Source: Candidatus Baltobacteraceae bacterium
GTDB lineage: Bacteria; Vulcanimicrobiota; Vulcanimicrobiia; Vulcanimicrobiales; Vulcanimicrobiaceae
DNA: 64,000 nucleotides
Direction: 5' to 3'
Assembly: GCA_036489885.1 (NCBI GenBank)
Contig: DASXEW010000001.1
Coordinates: forward strand, 1-64,000
The translations under genes and the position numbers were made by a program. This document shows positions 6,548 through 14,313 of this stretch, piece after piece. How positions within the stretch are numbered: the first letter of the stretch is position 1; each line of letters opens with the position of its first letter. The notes under the pieces are model-generated. The model made no database searches. It was not told the origin of the DNA and worked only from the letters and a program-made list of their open reading frames with translations.

Positions 6548-7899
6548 TGGGTCGTACGCTTTTACAAAAAGTCTGGGATGCGCACGTCGTCGAGGAGCTT
6601 CCGGGCGATAACGCGCTGCTTGCCATCGATCGCATCATTGCAATCGAAATCACGACGCCGCAACCGGCGGCAGAGATCGCCGAACGTTTCGGCGATCGTC
6701 TGTTCGATGCGTCGTCGATCGTCGCGATCATCGATCACATCTCGCCTGCGAAAGACACCGAGACGGCCATTCAAGCGCAGGCGCTGCGCAAGTGGGCCAA
6801 GGCGCATGACGTCGTGTTTTACGACGTCGGCAACAACGGCATCTGTCACGTCGTCATTCCCGAACGGGGTTGGGTCGAGCCGGGGATTACGCTCATTTGC
6901 GGCGATTCGCACACGTGCACGCACGGTGCGTTCGGTGCTTTTGCGCTCGGCATCGGTTCGAGCGTACAGTGCGGCGCGATGCTGGCCGGCGCGATCATTC
7001 AAAAGCGGCCGAAAGTCATCCGGATCAACGTCGAGGGCAAGCTTCACCCGGGCGCGACCGCAAAAGATCTCGCGCTTACGGTAATCTCGACCCTCGGATT
7101 TCAGGGCGGGACCGGTGCGGTTCTCGAGTATCACGGCAGCGCGATTCGCGCGCTCTCGATGGAAGAGCGCATGACGCTCTGCAATATGGCGATCGAAGCC
7201 GGCGCAACGACCGGAATGATCGAGCCGGATGAAACGACGATTGAATATCTGCGCGGACGTGAAGCGCAACCGAAGGGTGAAGCCTTCGAGAAGAAAGCGG
7301 CATTCTGGCGCACGCTGCGCGCCGATCCAGACGCGGTCTACGTGCGCACGCTGGATATCGACGCTTCGAAGATTCGAACTGTCGTTTCGTGGGGCACGAA
7401 TCCCGGTGAATCCGTTTCGATCGATTCCGTGGTGCCGAACGGTGACGCGTCAAGTCTCGAATACATGGATCTCAAGCCGGGGACGCCGATGCGCGGCATC
7501 GAGATCGATCAAGCCTTCATCGGCTCGTGCACGAACGCGCGCATCTCCGATTTGCGTGCCGCTGCAGAGATTTTCAAGGGCCGCAAAGTTGCGGTACCGA
7601 CGATTGTTACGCCGGGCTCGCAAGCCGTAAAGCGTCAGGCCGAACGCGAAGGATTGCACGACGTCTTCCAGGATGCGGGGGCGCTGTGGACGCACTCGTC
7701 GTGCGGTCCGTGTCTGGGCATGTCGATGGGCGTGGTCGCACCTGGGATGCGCATCATCTCGAGCACGAACCGCAATTTCCGCAATCGCATGGGGACGGGC
7801 GGCCGCGTGCATCTGGCGACGCCGGTCGTCGTTGCGGCGAGCGCGATTCTCGGCCGCATCGGAACACCCGACGAACTGCCCGTGGAAGTACCGGCATGA
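6547..7899 (+). CDS. leuC: 3-isopropylmalate dehydratase large subunit
   Basis: LeuC carries the 4Fe-4S cluster and, with LeuD, isomerises 2- to 3-isopropylmalate. The 450 residues show HVVIPERG, GDSHTCTHGAFGAFALGIG with the first cluster Cys, IGSCTNARISDL, and SSCGPCLGMSMG with the other two Cys. The start ATG 6547 shares a base with the ilvC stop and gives MGRTLLQKVWDAHVV, the normal LeuC beginning; a longer in-frame start inside ilvC (6508) would add an unrelated tail. The stop overlaps leuD by the ATGA arrangement. Confidence 0.97.
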   Translation: MGRTLLQKVWDAHVVEELPGDNALLAIDRIIAIEITTPQPAAEIAERFGDRLFDASSIVAIIDHISPAKDTETAIQAQALRKWAKAHDVVFYDVGNNGICHVVIPERGWVEPGITLICGDSHTCTHGAFGAFALGIGSSVQCGAMLAGAIIQKRPKVIRINVEGKLHPGATAKDLALTVISTLGFQGGTGAVLEYHGSAIRALSMEERMTLCNMAIEAGATTGMIEPDETTIEYLRGREAQPKGEAFEKKAAFWRTLRADPDAVYVRTLDIDASKIRTVVSWGTNPGESVSIDSVVPNGDASSLEYMDLKPGTPMRGIEIDQAFIGSCTNARISDLRAAAEIFKGRKVAVPTIVTPGSQAVKRQAEREGLHDVFQDAGALWTHSSCGPCLGMSMGVVAPGMRIISSTNRNFRNRMGTGGRVHLATPVVVAASAILGRIGTPDELPVEVPA

Positions 7900-8438
7900 T
7901 CGTCGCCGGCTCCGTCGTGGCATTGCCGCAAGAAAATCTGGACACCGATCAGATGTATCCCGGCAAATATTTGTCGCTGATCACGCGCAAAGGGCTGGGA
8001 CGTCTGCTTTTCGAGGCATTTCCGGCTGGTCGAGACCTGTTCGAGAAAAACCGCGACGCGTCGATCTTCGTGACCGGCGACAACGTCGGCTGCGGCAGCT
8101 CGCGCGAGCATGCTGTCTGGGCGCTTTCAGATTGGGGAATTCGCGCCGTAATCGCGCCGTCGTTCGCGCGCATCTTCCACGAGAATTGCTATTCCAACGG
8201 TGTCGTTCCGGTCATACTGACGGATAAAGCCGCTTTCGAGCAGTGCCTTTCGGCGAAAGCGCTCGAGATCGACGTCGACAATGAAGTCGTCCTCAAGGCT
8301 GGCCGTGAGATTGCGCGCTTCGAGCTCGACCCGCTTCGGAAGGATTTCATCCTTCATGGTGGATTTCTGGAATATCTAGCCACCAAAGTTGACCAGGTTC
8401 GCGCCTGGAGAACGCGCGAGATCGCAGCGTCAAGATAG
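7896..8438 (+). CDS. leuD: 3-isopropylmalate dehydratase small subunit
   Basis: LeuD is the swivelling small subunit of isopropylmalate isomerase. The 180 residues show NLDTDQMYPGKYL, FVTGDNVGCGSSREHAVWAL (the substrate-specificity loop region) and SFARIFHENCYSNGVVPV. It begins with ATG 7896, overlapping the leuC stop (ATGA). It is the last recognisable gene of the operon: leuB, ilvB/ilvN and ilvD are not in the window. The C-terminus (RAWRTREIAASR) is less conserved than the core. Confidence 0.96.
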   Translation: MIVAGSVVALPQENLDTDQMYPGKYLSLITRKGLGRLLFEAFPAGRDLFEKNRDASIFVTGDNVGCGSSREHAVWALSDWGIRAVIAPSFARIFHENCYSNGVVPVILTDKAAFEQCLSAKALEIDVDNEVVLKAGREIARFELDPLRKDFILHGGFLEYLATKVDQVRAWRTREIAASR

Positions 8439-8511
8439 GTGGGCCGGGCCCCACAGCAGATGCATTGATGGCTTGCTCACGATTGATTCGCGAAGCTGCA
8501 ATCTCACGAGC

Positions 8512-8764
8512 TGTCATCCCGAGCGTAGCGCCGCGCACCAGTGTCATCCCGAGCGTAGCGCTCCGCACCGCTGTCATCCCGAGCGTAGCGCTCCGCAGGA
8601 GTGCGAAGTCGAGGGACCGTTCCGATCACGCAGGCCGCGAAGCGTTGGTACAAGTTCACTGCCACGATCGTGACCGCAGCCTTTAGATTTCGTTGCGCAA
8701 CCCGAACGATTCTCGCGGTCCCTCGACTTCGGGCCACTGCGTGGCCCTCCGCCCGGGATGACAA
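8512..8764. repeat. Tandem 30-bp repeats and inverted partner in the 8439-8850 intergenic region
   Basis: The 412 bases between leuD and the CoA transferase contain no gene. Three tandem 30-bp units start at 8512, 8542 and 8572, each opening TGTCATCCCGAGCGTAGCGC, the last continuing into GTGCGAAGTCGAGGGACC (to 8618). An inverted relative, from GGTCCCTCGACTTCGGG to CGGGATGACA, lies at 8717-8764, with about 100 bases of no visible meaning between the arms. The units have no spacers, which excludes a CRISPR array. The same family occurs at 14137, 21710 and 63814. Confidence 0.85.
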
Positions 8765-8850
8765 GGACGTAATCGTGCCCTGAAGCGGCCCTTTGCGCGG
8801 CATCGTTGGTAAGCGGAAATCGAACGCGCGCCACGTAACTTTCGCGACGG

Positions 8851-10056
8851 ATGAGTGAACCAACCGGACCACTTAAAGGGCTGCGTGTCTTTGACTTAAC
8901 GCGAGTGCTCGCAGGTCCGACCTGCGCACAGATGCTCGGCGACCTTGGCGCCGACGTCATCAAAATCGAAAAGCCCGGATCCGGCGACGACACGCGCGGA
9001 TTCGCGCCGCCATACATTGAGGGTACGCAGGAGAGCGCGTATTTCGTCGGCGTCAATCGCAACAAACGGTCGCTGACGCTCGACATCGCAAAGCCCGAAG
9101 GGCAAGAGATTGCGTTGCAGCTCTTGGCGACGTGCGACATCTTGGTCGAGAATTTCAAAGTCGGCGGACTCGACCGCTACGGTCTAGGATACTCGCAACT
9201 GAGGAGCCGCTTTCAGCGGCTCATTTATTGCTCGATCACGGGATTCGGGCAAACGGGTCCGTACGCGCCGCGCCCGGGTTACGACAGTCTCATACAAGCG
9301 ATGGGCGGCGTAATGAGCGTAACGGGCGATCCGAACGGCGAGCCGCAAAAGGTCGGCGTTCCGGTTGCGGATTTGTTCGCCGGGCTATATGGATGTATCG
9401 GCATTCTCGCGGCATTGCGGCATCGTGACGCAACAGGTGAAGGACAACAGATCGACATCGGAATGCTCGACGCGCACGTTGCGTGGCTCGCGAATCAAGC
9501 CATGAACTATCTTGCGACGGGCGAGAACCCACCGCGCCTCGGTAACGACCATCCGAACATCGTTCCGTATCAAGTCTTCGCCACGGCCGACGGCTACGTA
9601 ATGCTCTCGGTCGGAAACGATCCAACCTTCGAACGCTTTTGCAAAGCATTCGGTATCGCGCATCTCTTGCAGGACGAGCGTTTTGCCACCAACGCTGCGC
9701 GCGTCAAGAATCGCAAGTTCGTAACGGAAACGCTCGAGCCGGTGTTGCGCGCGCATACGACCGCGTGGTGGGTTGAGAAGCTCGAAGAACAATCGATCGG
9801 CGGCGGCCCGATCAACAAGCTGCGTGACGTCTTCGAAGATCCGCAAATCAAAGCGCGCGACGTCCTACGCAGCATGCGTCACGCGACCGGCAAAGATGTA
9901 CCCGTCGTCGCGAATCCCGTTCGTCTTTCCGCAACGCCGCCCGATTATCGCATTGCACCACCGCTGCTCGGCGAGCACACGGAAGACATCTTACGTGGCG
10001 AGTTGGGGCTCGCCGAAGCGCGGCTGTCCGAGCTAAGGAAAGCCGGCGTCATCTAG
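8851..10056 (+). CDS. Class III (CaiB/BaiF) CoA transferase
   Basis: Members of this family move CoA between carboxylic acids through a covalent aspartyl-CoA intermediate. The 401 residues start PLKGLRVFDLTRVLAGP and contain LGADVIKIEKPGSGDDTR, NRNKRSLTLDI, SITGFGQTGPYAPRPGYD and GVPVADLFAGLYG, whose Asp near 175 is the expected nucleophile; the closing PLLGEHTEDIL is also typical. Length is normal for the family. The substrate cannot be told; there are no pathway neighbours, since the gene stands alone between repeats and a lipoprotein. The ATG 8851 has no good Shine-Dalgarno sequence. Confidence 0.92.
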   Translation: MSEPTGPLKGLRVFDLTRVLAGPTCAQMLGDLGADVIKIEKPGSGDDTRGFAPPYIEGTQESAYFVGVNRNKRSLTLDIAKPEGQEIALQLLATCDILVENFKVGGLDRYGLGYSQLRSRFQRLIYCSITGFGQTGPYAPRPGYDSLIQAMGGVMSVTGDPNGEPQKVGVPVADLFAGLYGCIGILAALRHRDATGEGQQIDIGMLDAHVAWLANQAMNYLATGENPPRLGNDHPNIVPYQVFATADGYVMLSVGNDPTFERFCKAFGIAHLLQDERFATNAARVKNRKFVTETLEPVLRAHTTAWWVEKLEEQSIGGGPINKLRDVFEDPQIKARDVLRSMRHATGKDVPVVANPVRLSATPPDYRIAPPLLGEHTEDILRGELGLAEARLSELRKAGVI

Positions 10057-10110
10057 GTCAGGGCATTGTCAAGAGGAGGGGATTGCTTGGTATACAGAAT
10101 CCCAGCCCGC

Positions 10111-10533
10111 ATGAGGAAGGAAATTTTTGCCGTCGCGGTCGCGGCCCTCATCGCGGGTTGTGGCCCCCAGAACTACGCTCCTAACTATGCCGTGTTCTTG
10201 AACACGTCCGGCTCAGCGCTTCTGAACGACCCCCCAGGGTCTCAGAACCTCACCCTGACGTTTACCGCTATCGGTGCCGGCGGAGCCCAGACCGTCACAG
10301 TTAACCAGGGACCGGCAACGGGCAACACCGTTTTTACCGCTGGGACCGGGGGCGGCTGCGGTAGCGTTGCCTCGATCGCCGGCTCAGCCACGGCCAGCAC
10401 GTCGGCCGGTCCGAGCGGCTCGTTCGTCGTGACGCCAGTTGCAATCGCGCCGGCGGGCACGTGCACGTTCTCGATTAGCTCGAGCATACCGGGCAAGTCG
10501 GCGACGATCACGGTCGATACTTCAGGCGCCTAA
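10111..10533 (+). CDS. Small Ig-like lipoprotein of unknown function
   Basis: The 140-residue product starts MRKEIFAVAVAALIAGC, a lipoprotein signal with lipobox LIAGC and Cys at residue 17. The rest is Gly, Ser, Thr and Val rich with beta character (LTLTFTAIGAGG, TCTFSISSSIPGKSATITV), like a bacterial Ig-like domain, with two further Cys that could form a disulfide. ATG 10111 is preferred over upstream in-frame codons because it places the signal peptide at the N-terminus. A possible promoter, TTGTCA (10066) and TATACA (10091), has a long 19-base spacer. The stop overlaps the convergent GNAT gene by 4 bases. Confidence 0.65.
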   Translation: MRKEIFAVAVAALIAGCGPQNYAPNYAVFLNTSGSALLNDPPGSQNLTLTFTAIGAGGAQTVTVNQGPATGNTVFTAGTGGGCGSVASIAGSATASTSAGPSGSFVVTPVAIAPAGTCTFSISSSIPGKSATITVDTSGA

Positions 10534-11375
10534 CCTAACTCCCAAGTCGTAATCCCGTAGACGCTCGCGAGAGCGACCGTGGGGGGTGTGCCGCGCCACA
10601 TGCGCGCGCACGCAATCTCGGGTTTCATGCCGCGTTCGTCCGCAAGGCCGAGCGCGGTCAAGTTTGGCTCGGGGATGTCGAGCAGCCAGGACGAGCGCGT
10701 CCGTTGCGCGATCGTGTCGAACAAGATTGCAGCGACGTCGATCCGCGATGCAAAGAGCGGTCCGATCTTGGTGCCGTCGCCGTACTCGCGTCCAACGCCG
10801 TAGCCGACGATTTTCCCGCTATCGAGGGAGCGCGCAAAGAGCGCGACGACATCCGGCTGTGCGACCCAGCTTTGTAAGAACGCTGAGCGTTTCGAGCCGA
10901 AGCGTTGCACGTCGTAGTCTTCGATCTCATCATCGAGGACGCGCAAACGCTCGAGCGTAATCTTGCTTTCGAAATGAGCGCGTGGCTCACGCGCATCGTA
11001 GCGAAATCGTCGACTGAGAAAGCTGCGCGCAAAGCCCTCTTTTTCGTAGCGCGCTTCTTGTGCGGGCACGGCGTCAAGCCCAATGGGAAGATCCTGCAGA
11101 TGATGCATCGCGTGGTCCCATAAGGCGGCGCCGTATCCGCGCCGGCGTTGATCCTCGCGGACGATGAACAATCCGATGAACCCGAAGGTCTCGTAGCGGA
11201 CGGCCGAGATGCAACCGACGATCTCGCCATCCAGATCCGCGCCAAAAAAACCGTCGTTGTCGGCTGCATAAAAAGGTACCGCATCGTATAGTCCGGGAGT
11301 CCAGCCCTCGGCAGCGGCGAGCTTCAAACAAACGCCGATCTCGTCTCGTTCAAGCGTTCGGATCCTCAGGGACAT
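10530..11375 (-). CDS. Tandem GNAT-domain acetyltransferase
   Basis: The 281-residue product has a first GNAT domain with GEIVGCISAVRYETFGFIGLFIVREDQRRRGYGAALW, where QRRRGYG (near residue 84) is the acetyl-CoA pyrophosphate loop, and a second, weaker GNAT-like half (GKIVGYGVGREYGDGTKIGPLFA, WLLDIPEPN) from about residue 135. This two-domain layout is common for uncharacterised acetyltransferases. The ATG at 11375 gives MSLRIRTLERDEIG, the normal family start; the frame is open further upstream but into the next gene. The stop overlaps the convergent lipoprotein gene by 4 bases. Confidence 0.8.
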   Translation of the reverse strand: MSLRIRTLERDEIGVCLKLAAAEGWTPGLYDAVPFYAADNDGFFGADLDGEIVGCISAVRYETFGFIGLFIVREDQRRRGYGAALWDHAMHHLQDLPIGLDAVPAQEARYEKEGFARSFLSRRFRYDAREPRAHFESKITLERLRVLDDEIEDYDVQRFGSKRSAFLQSWVAQPDVVALFARSLDSGKIVGYGVGREYGDGTKIGPLFASRIDVAAILFDTIAQRTRSSWLLDIPEPNLTALGLADERGMKPEIACARMWRGTPPTVALASVYGITTWELG

Positions 11376-11379
11376 GTTT

Positions 11380-13086
11380 TCAGGTTGTCGCGAGCAGCGT
11401 TGTCCCCACCTGGTTTCGCCCGCGCGATTTTGCCGCGTACAGCGCTTCGTCGGCCGCATCAACCAATTCGAGTGGATTATCGCGCGTGCTCGGGCGGATG
11501 CGCGCAACGCCGAGGCTAATCGTCACGATCCCATTCGGGTTGGTCGGATGTGGAATCGCAAGCTCGGCGACGGCGACGCGCATGCGTTCCGCGACGACCG
11601 CGATATCATCGTCCGTCTTGGTGACGAGGATTCCGCCGAATTCCTCACCTCCATAGCGCGCGAGAAAATCACCGTTGCGCATCATCGAAGCGGCGCAGGC
11701 TTGCGCAATCTTCGTGAGACATAAATCGCCCTCGACGTGACCTTCCGCATCGTTGTATTCCTTGAAGTGATCGACGTCGATCATGATGACGCCAAGCGAC
11801 GTTCCGGCGCGAAGTGTGCGTGCCCATCCGATTTGCAATTGATTGTCGAAGGCACGGCGGTTGGGAATTCCGGTAAGCGGGTCGAGCTCCGCGAGCACTT
11901 GCAACTCCGCTCGGCTGAGTTTCAGGTTTTCGTTTTCGCGCGCGATCTCGTTCATGCGGTCTGCGAGTGCGACGGTGAGCCAGAGTGCTTCCCAGGCAAC
12001 ACCGATCGCGTAGAGATCGACGACGATTTTTGGAACGGGCAATGCCAGCGACTCGACGACGATGTTGGTCGTCACGCCGACGAGCACGCCAATGCTCCCC
12101 ACGATGAAGAAACGTGCGCCGCGATAGCCGCGCCGGGCCGCGCGGTAGCCGGCGGCGACAATCGTAAGCAACAGCAAGATGAGAAACGCAAGCGTAACGT
12201 CGTCGATCCACGGCGGGCGTGCCGGAAACAAGCCCGCAACCAGATCGAGCGCGCTGAGCCCCACAAGAACGATCATCGCCCGGGCGACCTTGGGATCGAA
12301 TTCGGGCAGCTCGAGGAAGACGCGTGCAAAGTACGCGGTCATCGCGAAGTAGAACCACCCGAAGAATTCGTGAATGAGCTCGCGCGAGAATGGCGTGCTC
12401 GGGATGTAGCGCCATGCGACGTCGTCGGTGACGAGGACGAGTAGCGCCGTCGCCACGGTCAATGTGTAGATCAGCAGCGGCGGTTGACGCAACACGACGA
12501 ACATCAAGAGATTGAAGAGCGCGATTGCAAGGAAGAAGCCGCCGTAACTCGGCGCCATCGACCATTGGAGTTTCAGCGCTTTTGCCAGCAACAAGATCGA
12601 GGGCGAACTGAGATGGTAGCCGGTGAGCGCGCGCAGATAGCACGTGCGATCGTACGCGCCGTCCGGCAAAACCAGAATGTGGTCGGTTAGTGATTTTTCA
12701 GGAGAATCGTAACCGCCGCTTTCATGGGAGAGCGTACCGTTGCCGGCATCGCAATACAGGTCGACTCGTCCGATGATTCCCGGCCAGACGATCGCGTACG
12801 TATCCGCGGGCGAGCGGCCTTCGAGACGGAATCGATACCACACCGGCGTCTGTTGCGCGTCGTTGCCGCTTGGGATCCGTGCATCGCGCGACCAACTCGT
12901 CGTAGTTTGCGTAATCTCGTCGATCCCGGCTTTTTCCGTGAGATCGACATGCGCGTCGGCGGTTCCCAGCAACGGAATGCGCGTTGACGGTTTGAGCTCG
13001 AGTGTCGACGCAGTAGCGACCGCCGTCGCGGCGATTTGCAGCGACCAAGCAACGAGCACGAGCACGAGGAGCCGTTTAATGGGCAC
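11380..13086 (-). CDS. Membrane diguanylate cyclase (7TMR-DISM plus GGDEF)
   Basis: The 568-residue protein makes cyclic di-GMP. It begins with a signal peptide (to about 27), then a 7TMR-DISM-type extracytoplasmic domain (about 30-170, WYRFRLEG, IGRVDLYCDAG), seven membrane helices (about 180-375), a short coiled coil (MNEIARENENLKLSRAELQ), and a GGDEF domain with DPLTGIPNRRAF, DVDHFKEYND, and the catalytic RYGGEEF (GGEEF 479-483). RNGD at 470-473 is the RxxD inhibitory site placed correctly before it, so product inhibition is expected. The signal sensed is unknown. The GNAT gene starts 4 bases after its stop, suggesting co-transcription. Confidence 0.93.
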   Translation of the reverse strand: MPIKRLLVLVLVAWSLQIAATAVATASTLELKPSTRIPLLGTADAHVDLTEKAGIDEITQTTTSWSRDARIPSGNDAQQTPVWYRFRLEGRSPADTYAIVWPGIIGRVDLYCDAGNGTLSHESGGYDSPEKSLTDHILVLPDGAYDRTCYLRALTGYHLSSPSILLLAKALKLQWSMAPSYGGFFLAIALFNLLMFVVLRQPPLLIYTLTVATALLVLVTDDVAWRYIPSTPFSRELIHEFFGWFYFAMTAYFARVFLELPEFDPKVARAMIVLVGLSALDLVAGLFPARPPWIDDVTLAFLILLLLTIVAAGYRAARRGYRGARFFIVGSIGVLVGVTTNIVVESLALPVPKIVVDLYAIGVAWEALWLTVALADRMNEIARENENLKLSRAELQVLAELDPLTGIPNRRAFDNQLQIGWARTLRAGTSLGVIMIDVDHFKEYNDAEGHVEGDLCLTKIAQACAASMMRNGDFLARYGGEEFGGILVTKTDDDIAVVAERMRVAVAELAIPHPTNPNGIVTISLGVARIRPSTRDNPLELVDAADEALYAAKSRGRNQVGTTLLATT

Positions 13087-13210
13087 CGTTTGCTTGCTTG
13101 ATTCGCCTCAGGGAGGGCATCGTACCCGCTGGACGAACAACGCGCGGTCCCGCTGCCCGCATTTTGTGGGCCGCCGCCTATCTGGTGGTGTCCGTAGAGG
13201 GAAAGGTACA

Positions 13211-13546
13211 GTGGCAAAAACTCCCGCGACTGACTACGAAGTCACGTATATCTTGCGTCCGCACTTAGAAGAAGCGGATGCTGAAGCTCAAGTCACGCAC
13301 ATCGCCGACCAGCTCCGCCAAACCGGCGGTGAAGTCGCCGGCGAGATCGACCGGCTCGGGAAGCGCCGTCTGGCGTACGAGATCGGCGACTCCCGCGAGG
13401 GCTATTACGTGGTGATGCGCTTCAAGAGCGACGCCGCGCAAGCCAAGGAGCTCGAGCGGTTGCTGCGTCTGAACGAGAACGTCATCCGGGCGCTCTTGAT
13501 CCGCCGGGAAGAGTTTAAGGAAGCTCCAGCGCCCGTCCCGGCATAG
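13211..13546 (+). CDS. rpsF: 30S ribosomal protein S6
   Basis: S6 sits on the platform of the small ribosomal subunit next to S18. The 111 residues show YEVTYILRPHLEE, GGEVAGEIDRLGKRRLAYEI, GYYVVMRFKSD and LNENVIRALLIR, the standard S6 pattern. The start is GTG 13211, preceded by GAGGGAAAGG; the frame is open far upstream but conserved sequence begins here. It is followed by ssb as in most bacteria. rpsR (S18), usually next to ssb, is not present. Confidence 0.96.
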   Translation: MAKTPATDYEVTYILRPHLEEADAEAQVTHIADQLRQTGGEVAGEIDRLGKRRLAYEIGDSREGYYVVMRFKSDAAQAKELERLLRLNENVIRALLIRREEFKEAPAPVPA

Positions 13547-13562
13547 TGCCAGGCACCTGGCA
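13547..13562. repeat. Short palindrome TGCCAGG-CA-CCTGGCA
   Basis: This 16-base element has perfect 7-base arms and starts on the base after the rpsF stop codon. The identical 16 bases recur at 59449-59464. It could form a small hairpin between rpsF and ssb, but no T-tract follows, so it is not a terminator. Confidence 0.7.
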
Positions 13563-13667
13563 TTGCCGGGGAGCAGTTTGTGCACATAAAGTACTGCGCG
13601 TCGCCGAATGGGCTACACTCGCCGGCGCATCTGAATCGTTGCAATTAGAACGAGAAGGGAACGTAGC

Positions 13668-14126
13668 ATGGCTGGATCATTCAACCGCATCACGATCGTG
13701 GGAAACCTCGTACGCGATCCGGAGATTCGTTACATCAACAGTGGCGCTGCCGTCACGAAATTCACGCTGGCGGTTAATCGCCGCAGCAAGCAGCAAGAAG
13801 AGACCGACTTCATCGATTGCGTTGCATGGGATAAGCTCGCTGAAACCTGCAACACGTATCTGAAAAAGGGCATGAGCGTGCTGTGCGACGGACGTCTTTC
13901 GATTCGCTCGTACGAAACGAAGGAAGGCGAGAAGCGCAAAGCCGCCGAGGTCGTCGTCAACGTGATGCAAATGCTCGATCGTGCGAACAAATCGTACGGT
14001 GAGAACGGATCGTACTCAAACGGTAACGGCAACGGGCACGCGAATGGCAACGGTGAGAGCGTGAAACAATTCACGCCCCGCGGCGAAGGTTCTGAAGAAG
14101 AACTCGAAGACGAAATTCCGTTTTGA
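13668..14126 (+). CDS. ssb: Single-stranded DNA-binding protein
   Basis: SSB coats single-stranded DNA during replication and repair and recruits partners through its C-terminal tip. The 152 residues have an OB fold (1-105) with FNRITIVGNLVRDPEIRY, FTLAVNRRS, DFIDCVAWDKLAE and YLKKGMSVLCDGRLSIRSYE, a Gly/Asn-rich linker (about 112-135, GNGNGHANGNGE), and the acidic tip EEELEDEIPF. AGAAGGGAACGTAGC before the ATG gives a good ribosome-binding site. It is 121 bases after rpsF. Confidence 0.97.
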   Translation: MAGSFNRITIVGNLVRDPEIRYINSGAAVTKFTLAVNRRSKQQEETDFIDCVAWDKLAETCNTYLKKGMSVLCDGRLSIRSYETKEGEKRKAAEVVVNVMQMLDRANKSYGENGSYSNGNGNGHANGNGESVKQFTPRGEGSEEELEDEIPF

Positions 14127-14136
14127 CATTTTAGCT

Positions 14137-14280
14137 TGTCATCCCGAGCGTAGGCGCGCAGCGCCGAGCGTCAACTTTGTCATGGTGAGCGTAGCGCCCG
14201 CAGGGCGCGTAGTCGAACCACAGCGACAATGTGTCATCCCGAGCGTAGGCGCGTAGCGCCGTAGTCGAGGGACAGCGACA
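14137..14280 (+). repeat. Three degenerate copies of the TGTCATCCCGAGCG repeat
   Basis: Copies begin at 14137 (TGTCATCCCGAGCGTAGGCG), 14178 (TGTCATGGTGAGCGTAGCGC) and 14231 (TGTCATCCCGAGCGTAGGCG). The last ends GTAGTCGAGGGACAGCGACA and runs directly into the terminator at 14286. The last copy plus terminator closely matches 21710-21792. Confidence 0.8.
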
Positions 14281-14285
14281 ACCAC

Positions 14286-14313
14286 GAGGCCCGGTCGAAA
14301 GGCCGGGTCTTTT
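14286..14313 (+). terminator. Factor-independent terminator after ssb
   Basis: GGCCCGGTC (14288-14296), a GAAA tetraloop, and GGCCGGGTC (14301-14309) form nine pairs with two G-U pairs, followed by TTTT. It would end rpsF-ssb transcription. The same sequence recurs at 21766 and 29724. Confidence 0.75.

Noticed and set aside
8512-8601. Regular 30-bp repeats resembling a CRISPR array
   Set aside because: The units are directly adjacent with no spacers and belong to a repeat family dispersed through the window.
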